This document shows positions 1-4,875 of a stretch of 5,809 nucleotides of DNA, piece by piece (position 1 is the first letter of the stretch; each line of letters opens with the position of its first letter). The notes under the pieces are model-generated. The model had not been told where the DNA came from. It worked only from the letters and a program-made list of their open reading frames with translations, and made no database searches. Both the position numbers and the translations under genes were made by a program. Source of the DNA: Candidatus Omnitrophota bacterium (lineage in GTDB: Bacteria; Omnitrophota; Gorgyraeia; Gygaellales; Profunditerraquicolaceae); contig VGKM01000080.1 in assembly GCA_016867005.1 (NCBI GenBank), positions 1 through 5,809 on the forward strand. The letters run 5' to 3'.

Positions 1-82
1 AAATATAATCGATAGTATTACTTTTGATGATTTGGTGAAGAAAAATAAGAAGTTTGGTTCTTCTTTAGTTTATCAGATTTAA
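1..82 (+). CDS. C-terminal tail of a probable Rrf2-family transcriptional regulator (partial)
   Basis: An open frame enters from the left edge (first full codon at base 2) and ends at the TAA at 80-82, leaving 26 residues. The visible end contains DSITFDDLVKK, which resembles the end of Rrf2-family proteins (IscR, CymR and relatives), where a short 'T-x-x-D-L' segment closes the protein. The DNA-binding winged helix and any cluster-binding cysteines would lie upstream and cannot be seen. The context supports the call: Rrf2 regulators commonly precede cysK, nifS or nifU genes and control them in response to Fe-S or cysteine status. The stop lies only 3 bp before the next start, so it is almost certainly co-transcribed with cysK. 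The identification rests on a short tail plus neighbours; it could be another small protein. Confidence 0.5.
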   Translation, partial: NIIDSITFDDLVKKNKKFGSSLVYQI

Positions 83-85
83 AAT

Positions 86-1006
86 ATGAGAATAGCCAGA
101 GATATAACAAAATTAATCGGCAATACCCCTTTAGTGCGCCTGAACAGGATAACAGACGGCTCAGTAGCTATAATTGCGGCAAAACTGGAATCATTCAATC
201 CCTGCGGCTCGGTTAAAGATAGGATCGGCCTTGCTATGATCGAAGAGGCCGAAAATAGCGGCAAGATTAAAGAAGGCGGAGTGATCTTAGAGCCGACCTC
301 AGGCAATACGGGGATTGCTTTAGCTTTTGTAGCGGCTGTTAAGGGGTATAAACTGATTTTAACTATGCCTGAAACAATGAGCATGGAGCGCCGCCAGCTG
401 CTGAAGGCATTAGGCGCAGAGATCATTCTTACTCCCGGGGCTGAGGGTATGTCCGGAGCAGTAAGGAAAGCAGAGGAATTAGCCAAAGACAATAAGGATT
501 ATTTTATGCCGCAGCAATTCAGTAATCCCGTAAATCCCCAGATACACCGCCGGACTACCGCGCGCGAGATATGGGCAGATACTGACGGGAAAATCGATAT
601 TTTAGTTGCGGGAGTAGGTACGGGTGGTACAATTACAGGTATAGCTGAAGCGATTAAAAAGAAAAAGCCGGGGCTGAAAGTGGTGGCAGTTGAGCCCTTG
701 GATTCCGCAGTCCTCTCGGGAGCCAGGCCCGGGCCCCATAAGATCCAGGGCATCGGGGCAGGGTTTATACCGGAGGTCTTAAACCGGAAAGTTATTGATG
801 AGATAATAAAGGTTTCAAATGAAGATGCCTTTCTTACAAGCAAGGCGCTGGCGAGCCAGGAAGGCATATTGGCAGGTATTTCTTCGGGGGCTGCAGTTTA
901 CGCGGCATTGGAAATTTCAAGGCGCAGGGAGAATAAGGGTAAGCTTATTGTTGTGGTCCTGCCTGATACAGGAGAAAGGTATTTAAGCACAGAGTTGTTC
1001 AGGTAA
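86..1006 (+). CDS. cysK: Cysteine synthase A (O-acetylserine sulfhydrylase)
   Basis: This cytoplasmic PLP enzyme joins sulfide to O-acetyl-L-serine to give cysteine and acetate. At 306 residues it has the usual CysK length. Family marks appear in order: the N-terminal ITKLIGNTPLVRLN; the PLP lysine K44 in NPCGSVKDRIG; the substrate loop TSGNTG at 71-76; MSMERRQLLKALGAEIILTPG-like sequence near 95-115; the phosphate-binding loop GTGGTITG near 178-185; IQGIGAGFIP near 220; GISSGAA near 265; and a PDTGERYLST end. MSxERR and GIGAGF favour O-acetylserine sulfhydrylase over cystathionine beta-synthase, threonine synthase or threonine dehydratase. The start matches the family N-terminus, but no clear Shine-Dalgarno is seen. 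The upstream gene stops 3 bp earlier, so translation is probably coupled. As first enzyme of the cluster it would supply the cysteine used by the desulfurase downstream. Use of O-phosphoserine or another acceptor cannot be excluded from sequence alone. Confidence 0.95.
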   Translation: MRIARDITKLIGNTPLVRLNRITDGSVAIIAAKLESFNPCGSVKDRIGLAMIEEAENSGKIKEGGVILEPTSGNTGIALAFVAAVKGYKLILTMPETMSMERRQLLKALGAEIILTPGAEGMSGAVRKAEELAKDNKDYFMPQQFSNPVNPQIHRRTTAREIWADTDGKIDILVAGVGTGGTITGIAEAIKKKKPGLKVVAVEPLDSAVLSGARPGPHKIQGIGAGFIPEVLNRKVIDEIIKVSNEDAFLTSKALASQEGILAGISSGAAVYAALEISRRRENKGKLIVVVLPDTGERYLSTELFR

Positions 1007-1033
1007 ACGGTTTTAGTTTTTGGATTGTAAAAA

Positions 1034-1040
1034 AAGGAGA
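1034..1040 (+). promoter_or_regulatory. Strong Shine-Dalgarno for the Nfu-like gene
   Basis: The purine run AAGGAGA lies with its AGGAG core 6 nt before the ATG at 1046. It is the best ribosome binding site in the window. It sits in the only gap longer than 15 bp (1007-1045), otherwise an A/T-rich spacer. I see no convincing -35/-10 pair or hairpin terminator there, so the spacer looks like a simple within-operon gap. Confidence 0.8.
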
Positions 1041-1045
1041 ATAAT

Positions 1046-1267
1046 ATGAGAGAAAGAGTAGAGAAGGCGTTAGAACAGGTCAGGCCGATGCTGGCCGCAG
1101 ACGGAGGGAATGTCGAATTAGTGGATGTTACCGATGACGGCATAGTAAAACTTAAGTTAACCGGGTCTTGCGGATGCTGCCCGATGTCTCAAATGACTCT
1201 TAAGATGGGCATCGAAAAGATATTAAAACAGGCAGTTCCGGAGATAAAAGAAGTGGTCGCAATCTAA
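1046..1267 (+). CDS. Stand-alone NifU C-terminal-domain protein (Nfu-type Fe-S scaffold/carrier)
   Basis: This 73-residue protein consists only of the NifU C-terminal (Nfu) domain, which binds or carries a [4Fe-4S] cluster, usually across a dimer, through a CxxC motif. Visible marks are an N-terminal helix leading into RPMLAADGGNVELVDV (residues 13-28), the beta-strand GIVKLKLTGSC, then C42-G-C44-C45-P-M-S with the canonical CxxC being C42 and C45, followed by QMTLKMGIEKILKQAVPEI and a short hydrophobic end. C44 is an extra cysteine inside the motif. The IscU-like N-terminal domain of full NifU and the A-type domain of NfuA are both absent. A strong ribosome site precedes the ATG. The gene lies 39 bp after cysK and 13 bp before the DUF39 gene. 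It probably passes clusters to Fe-S proteins, possibly including the NIL-ferredoxin or LarE-like products (inference). Confidence 0.9.
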   Translation: MRERVEKALEQVRPMLAADGGNVELVDVTDDGIVKLKLTGSCGCCPMSQMTLKMGIEKILKQAVPEIKEVVAI

Positions 1268-1272
1268 AAGGA
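1268..1272 (+). promoter_or_regulatory. Shine-Dalgarno for the DUF39 gene
   Basis: AAGGA directly follows the Nfu stop codon (1265-1267) and lies 8 nt before the ATG at 1281. It fixes that start: the 13-bp gap leaves no room for a longer product unless it overlaps Nfu. The resulting N-terminus (KTIKEIN-like, then a helix) suits DUF39 proteins. Confidence 0.65.
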
Positions 1273-1280
1273 CAGGTTAA

Positions 1281-2486
1281 ATGAGGACGATAAAAGAAAT
1301 AAACGAAAAAATAAAAAAAGGCGAAGTAGTAGTTGTTACCGCCGAAGAAGTCATTGATATCGTTAAAGATAAAGGCGCAAAGAGGGCTGCGCAGGAAATA
1401 GATGTGGTTACAACAGGCACCTTCGGCCCGATGTGTTCTTCCGGCGCCTATTTTAATATAGGGCATTCAAAACCAAGAATTAAGCTCGGGGGTGGCGTCT
1501 GTACTTTTAATGGCATCCCTCTTTATACCGGCTTTGCCGCTGTAGATGTATTTCTCGGGGCAACCGCAATCGCGGATGACGACCCGCGCAACAAAATCTT
1601 CCCCGGAGAATTTAAATACGGCGGAGGCCATGTAATCCAGGAATTGGTTGCCGGAAAAAATATAAAATTGGAAGGGACTGCTTATGGCACTGATTGCTAT
1701 CCAGCGAAGAAAATCCAGGCAACGATCAATATTAAGGACCTGAATGAAGCGGTTTTATTTAACTTCCGTAACTGCTATCAGAATTACAATGTAGCGGTGA
1801 ATTTATCCGATAAGGCTATTTATACCTACATGGGCATGCTTAAACCAAATTTAGGCAATGCTAATTATTGTTCAGCAGGGCAGCTTTCTCCGCTTTTAAA
1901 GGACCCGGATTACAGGACTATCGGGGTCGGTACAAAGATTTTTCTGGGCGGAGGCATAGGCTATGTTGCCTGGCAGGGTACCCAGCATAATCCTTCCGTA
2001 AAAAGAAAAGCTAACGGTATCCCGCAGGCGCCTGCCGGGACAATAGCGGTGATAGGAGATTTAAAACAGATGAAGCCCGAGTGGCTTGTCGGCGTAAGCA
2101 TGCTTGGTTACGGCGTGACTTTGAGCGTAGGTATTGGGGTTCCCATACCTATCCTGGATGAAGAGATCCTTAAGTCGGCAGCGGTATGCGATGAAGAGAT
2201 CTATACACAAATAGTCGATTATTCCCACGCTTATCCTCACTGCGTGCCGGGTTCATTGGGAGAAGTAAATTACGCCCAGCTTAAAACCGGGAAAATAATC
2301 GTCAAAGATAAAGAAGTGCCGACAGGCAGCTTATCCAGTTATTCCAAGGCATGCGAAATCGCCGGGGAATTAAAGGCATGGATTAAAAAAGGCGACTTTT
2401 TATTAACCGAGCCCGTAGAAAAACTGCCGAACGCAGCTTCGGGCTATACTTTTAAGCCTTTGAAAGAAGGCCCTTCGATCAGTTAG
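1281..2486 (+). CDS. DUF39 homocysteine biosynthesis protein (sulfur incorporation into aspartate semialdehyde)
   Basis: This 401-residue protein belongs to the DUF39 family (COG1900). With its NIL-ferredoxin partner, DUF39 is required in methanogens, and by genetic evidence in some sulfate reducers, to make homocysteine from aspartate semialdehyde and a reduced sulfur source. Recognisable marks are the N-terminal helix TIKEINEKIKKGEVVVVTAEE; TTGTFGPMCSSGAYFN with C52; IKLGGGVCTFNGIPLYTG with C74; a DDDPRNKIFPG stretch; EFKYGGGHVIQELVAGK; and GTAYGTDCYPAKK with C139. Further on are FLGGGIGYVAWQGTQH near 221-236 and GVSMLGYGVTLSVGIGVPIPIL near 271-292. C52 and C139 are the best candidates for the persulfide-forming cysteines proposed for the archaeal enzyme (position match inferred). 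Archaeal versions often end in a CBS-domain pair; this one stops after DUF39. The gene is 10 bp ahead of its NIL-ferredoxin partner, which strongly supports the call. The exact sulfur donor here is unknown. Confidence 0.9.
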   Translation: MRTIKEINEKIKKGEVVVVTAEEVIDIVKDKGAKRAAQEIDVVTTGTFGPMCSSGAYFNIGHSKPRIKLGGGVCTFNGIPLYTGFAAVDVFLGATAIADDDPRNKIFPGEFKYGGGHVIQELVAGKNIKLEGTAYGTDCYPAKKIQATINIKDLNEAVLFNFRNCYQNYNVAVNLSDKAIYTYMGMLKPNLGNANYCSAGQLSPLLKDPDYRTIGVGTKIFLGGGIGYVAWQGTQHNPSVKRKANGIPQAPAGTIAVIGDLKQMKPEWLVGVSMLGYGVTLSVGIGVPIPILDEEILKSAAVCDEEIYTQIVDYSHAYPHCVPGSLGEVNYAQLKTGKIIVKDKEVPTGSLSSYSKACEIAGELKAWIKKGDFLLTEPVEKLPNAASGYTFKPLKEGPSIS

Positions 2487-2490
2487 GGAG
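2485..2490 (+). promoter_or_regulatory. Shine-Dalgarno for the NIL-ferredoxin gene
   Basis: AGGGAG overlaps the DUF39 stop codon (TAG at 2484-2486) and lies 6 nt before the ATG at 2497. It supports that start and implies coupled translation of the two partner proteins. Confidence 0.6.
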
Positions 2491-2496
2491 ATTGAT

Positions 2497-2904
2497 ATGA
2501 CTTCCAAAAAAATAGTCCTGCATTTTCCGCAGCGCCTGGTTGACCAGCCGATTGTCTATAAATTGGTAAAGGAATTTGACCTCCAGTTTAATATACTGAA
2601 AGCATCGGTGACCCCCCAGGAAGAAGGCTTGATGGTGCTTGAACTAGTAGGCAAGAAAGAAAATTTTGATAAGGGCGTTGAATATTTAAAATCCTGCGGT
2701 GTAAAGATCGAGCCCTTAAGCAAGGATGTTGTGCGGGATGAACACAAATGTACCAGCTGCGGGGTGTGCGTACCTGTGTGCCCTACGGGCGCCTTATCAG
2801 TCGATACGAAATCGAGAAAAATAAATTTCGACAATAAGAAATGCATTGCCTGCGAAATCTGCGTTAAAATCTGTCCTCCTCGCGCCATGGAAGTCCGTTT
2901 CTAG
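2497..2904 (+). CDS. NIL-domain protein with two [4Fe-4S] ferredoxin motifs (partner of DUF39)
   Basis: This 135-residue cytoplasmic protein has two parts. Residues 1-76 form an ACT-like NIL domain; the signature N32-I33-L34 is present in FNILKA, and the rest has the alternating strand/helix pattern of that fold. Residues 82-135 are a bacterial-type 2[4Fe-4S] ferredoxin: C85-x2-C88-x2-C91-x3-C95-P, then C116-x2-C119-x2-C122-x3-C126-P. All eight ligands are intact. C67 is an additional cysteine in the NIL part. Proteins of this architecture are the known partners of DUF39 in homocysteine synthesis, probably giving electrons to reduce a persulfide or disulfide during sulfur transfer (role inferred). 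NIL domains in methionine transporters bind methionine, so end-product sensing is possible. It lies 10 bp after DUF39 and 4 bp before the LarE-like gene. Confidence 0.92.
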   Translation: MTSKKIVLHFPQRLVDQPIVYKLVKEFDLQFNILKASVTPQEEGLMVLELVGKKENFDKGVEYLKSCGVKIEPLSKDVVRDEHKCTSCGVCVPVCPTGALSVDTKSRKINFDNKKCIACEICVKICPPRAMEVRF

Positions 2905-2908
2905 TAAG

Positions 2909-3712
2909 ATGCCTTTAAAGAGAAAGACAGAAAAGTTAAAAAAGATAATCCGCAGCATGGGTTCATGCTTGGTTGCTTTTTCGGGCGGAGTTGACAGTAC
3001 CTTTTTATTGAAGATCTCAAAAGATTGCCTGGGCAGCAAGGTTTTAGCTGTTACAGCAGATTCTTTTACTTATCCGGGAGAAGAGCTTGGATCTGCGAAA
3101 AGAATCGCCTCGGGCTTAAGAGCAAGGCATGTGATAATTAAGACGTTTGAGCTGGCGAGGAAAGATTTCTTTACTAACCCGGTTAACAGGTGTTATTACT
3201 GCAAAAAAGAACTTTTTTCCAGGTTGAAGGAAATCGCCAAAAAAGAAAAGATAAATTTTGTGGTTGACGCCAGTAATGCCTCGGATAAAGATGATTTCCG
3301 CCCAGGGAATTTGGCAAAAAATGAATTAAAGATCCGCTCTCCTTTGATTGAAGCGGGTTTTACCAAAGACGACATAAGATCCGCCAGCCGGAAATTAAAT
3401 CTTGTTACCTGGGATAAGCCGAGCCTGGCATGTTTAGCCAGCCGCATTCCTTACGGGCAGAGGATTTCCCGGCAAGCCCTGAGCCGGATCAATCAAGCAG
3501 AAGGCGCCATTAAAAGAATGGGGTTCCGCCAGGTCAGAGTAAGGCATTATGACCGGCTTTGCAGGATAGAAATAGATAAGAAAGAGCTGGCGCGGGTAAT
3601 TAAAAATCGGGCGAGGATCGTAGAAAAGTTGAAAAAACTGGGTTATAATTATGTAGCCCTGGATTTGGAAGGTTATCGTTCAGGGAGCATGAATGAAGGA
3701 TACCTGAAATGA
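2909..3712 (+). CDS. larE: LarE-like ATP-dependent sulfurtransferase (PP-loop), three-cysteine type
   Basis: This 267-residue protein is of the LarE family (lactobacillar LarE is about 276), which adenylates a carboxylate and inserts sulfur. The PP-loop SGGVDS is at residues 25-30 after VAF. NRCYYCKKELFSRL holds C95 and C98, and DKPSLACLASRIPYG holds C175, at the position of the sacrificial cysteine of lactobacillar LarE. The C-terminal domain has RQVRVRHYDRLCRIEI and ends with LDLEGYRSGSMNE, a LarE hallmark. Lactobacillar LarE lacks the CYYC pair; homologs with three such cysteines bind a [4Fe-4S] cluster and act catalytically. An in-frame ATG at 2846 would give 21 more residues, but it lies inside the ferredoxin gene and the added sequence is not LarE-like. 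The ATG at 2909 gives the normal N-terminal helix, though its ribosome site is weak. No larA, larB or larC is seen here, so the substrate is unknown; the neighbours suggest sulfur assimilation. TtuA/TilS-like relatives fit less well. Confidence 0.85.
   Translation: MPLKRKTEKLKKIIRSMGSCLVAFSGGVDSTFLLKISKDCLGSKVLAVTADSFTYPGEELGSAKRIASGLRARHVIIKTFELARKDFFTNPVNRCYYCKKELFSRLKEIAKKEKINFVVDASNASDKDDFRPGNLAKNELKIRSPLIEAGFTKDDIRSASRKLNLVTWDKPSLACLASRIPYGQRISRQALSRINQAEGAIKRMGFRQVRVRHYDRLCRIEIDKKELARVIKNRARIVEKLKKLGYNYVALDLEGYRSGSMNEGYLK
3696..3700 (+). promoter_or_regulatory. Shine-Dalgarno for the cysteine desulfurase, inside the larE-like gene
   Basis: AAGGA lies 8 nt before the ATG at 3709, within the last codons of the LarE-like gene. 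Start and stop share the ATGA at 3709-3712, a typical arrangement for translational coupling. Confidence 0.65.
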
Positions 3713-4875
3713 GAAAAGTTTATTTAGATTATGCCGCAACAACGCCTACTGACCCCGAGGTGATCAAGGCAATGGAGCCGTATTTCTTTGAGAAATTCGG
3801 CAATCCTTCCAGCATCCATTCATTCGGCCAGGAAGCAAAAAAGGCGCTGGAAGATTCGCGGGAAACAACTGCCGGATTCCTGGGCGCAAAGCCGGAAGAG
3901 ATCATTTTTACAAGCGGAGGCACAGAATCAAATAATTACGCGATTTTCGGCGTTGCAGCGGCCATGCAGAATAAAGGCAACCACATTATTACAAGCTCTA
4001 TCGAGCACCACGCAGTGCTTGAGCCGGCTAAGGCGCTGGAAGAAAAAGGGTTTCAAATCACATATTTAAAAGTGGATAAATACGGGATAGTCGACCCCGC
4101 AGATGTCAAAAAAGCAATTACCGATAAGACCATTCTTATTTCAGTAATGCACGCTAATAATGAGATAGGTTCAATACAGCCGATAAAAGAAATCGGCAGG
4201 ATCGCCAGAGAAAAAGGCATATATTTTCATGCCGATGCGGTGCAGACCGTAGGGCACATCCCCGTGGATGTAAATGACCTGAACCTGGATATTTTGTCTT
4301 TGTCGGCGCATAAATTTTACGGCCCTAAAGGCGCGGGAGCTTTGTTTATCCGGAAAGGAACCCGGATTAAGAATTTCCTTCTGGGAGGGGACCAGGAAAA
4401 AGGCAGGCGTGCCTCAACGCATAATATCCCGGGCATTGTGGGCCTTAGCCGGGCATTGGAATTATGTAAAATTAGAATGCAGGAGGAGAATGAATCGCAA
4501 ACGAGATTACGGAACAGGTTGATCAGAGAAATTACCTCAAAGATACCCGATTGTATCTTAAACGGCCATCCTGCAGAGCGCCTCCCTAATAATGCCAATA
4601 TTTCCATCAAATATATAGAAGGGGAGTCGATACTGTTGAACCTCGATATGCTGGGTATTGCCGCTTCCACAGGTTCTGCCTGCACATCTACTTCTTTAGA
4701 GCCCTCCCATGTGTTATTAGCTATCGGGCTTTCACATGAAACAGCCCATGGCTCGTTGCGCCTTTCATTGGGGCGATGGTCGAAAGACGAAGATGTGGAT
4801 TATTTGCTGGAAAATCTTCCCCCGATCGTCAAAAACTTACGTTCGATGTCGCCTCTATACGAGAAAAAACAATGA
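3709..4875 (+). CDS. iscS: Cysteine desulfurase, NifS/IscS group I
   Basis: This 388-residue PLP enzyme turns cysteine into alanine and leaves a persulfide on its active-site cysteine for Fe-S assembly or other sulfur transfer. Family marks in order are VYLDYAATTP at 4-13; GNPSSIHSFG at 31-40; IIFTSGGTESNN at 65-76; SIEHHAVLEP with the PLP-stacking H100; HANNEIGSIQPI; HADAVQTVGHIPVDV with D176; SAHKFYGPKG with the PLP lysine K202; and the catalytic loop STGSACTSTSLEPSH with C325. The end RLSLGRWSKDEDVDYL is normal. The long flexible catalytic loop with GSACTS places it in group I (IscS/NifS), not SufS. GRRASTHNIPGIVG is closer to NifS than to the RSGT form of E. coli IscS, so nifS would be an equally fair name. 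No iscU is visible; the adjacent LarE-like protein and Nfu are possible sulfur or cluster acceptors. It overlaps both neighbours by 4 bp. Confidence 0.95.
   Translation: MRKVYLDYAATTPTDPEVIKAMEPYFFEKFGNPSSIHSFGQEAKKALEDSRETTAGFLGAKPEEIIFTSGGTESNNYAIFGVAAAMQNKGNHIITSSIEHHAVLEPAKALEEKGFQITYLKVDKYGIVDPADVKKAITDKTILISVMHANNEIGSIQPIKEIGRIAREKGIYFHADAVQTVGHIPVDVNDLNLDILSLSAHKFYGPKGAGALFIRKGTRIKNFLLGGDQEKGRRASTHNIPGIVGLSRALELCKIRMQEENESQTRLRNRLIREITSKIPDCILNGHPAERLPNNANISIKYIEGESILLNLDMLGIAASTGSACTSTSLEPSHVLLAIGLSHETAHGSLRLSLGRWSKDEDVDYLLENLPPIVKNLRSMSPLYEKKQ

Noticed and set aside
726..735. GC-rich perfect palindrome GGCCCGGGCC as a possible operator or terminator stem
   Set aside because: It encodes the conserved ARPGPHKIQG region of CysK, has no loop and no following T-run, so it is explained by coding.
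79..867. Two open frames on the minus strand opposite cysK (79-492 and 499-867)
   Set aside because: They mirror a clearly conserved cysK reading frame, show no recognisable domains and have no promoter or ribosome site of their own.
86..1006. Cystathionine beta-synthase or threonine synthase as an alternative for the first enzyme
   Set aside because: The protein has the plain CysK length with no heme or CBS extension, and the MSxERR and GIGAGF motifs fit O-acetylserine sulfhydrylase.
1007..1045. A/T-rich gap considered as an internal promoter
   Set aside because: Only 39 bp long; no -35/-10 pair with proper spacing is convincing, and the A/T richness is typical of within-operon spacers before a strong ribosome site.
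2909..3712. Lactate racemase maturation as the role of the LarE homolog
   Set aside because: No larA, larB or larC is in the window, and the cysteine set differs from lactobacillar LarE. The family name is kept, but the role is left open.
3788..4069. Plus-strand 93-residue frame inside the desulfurase gene
   Set aside because: It is an out-of-frame reading of conserved PLP-domain codons, with no family resemblance.
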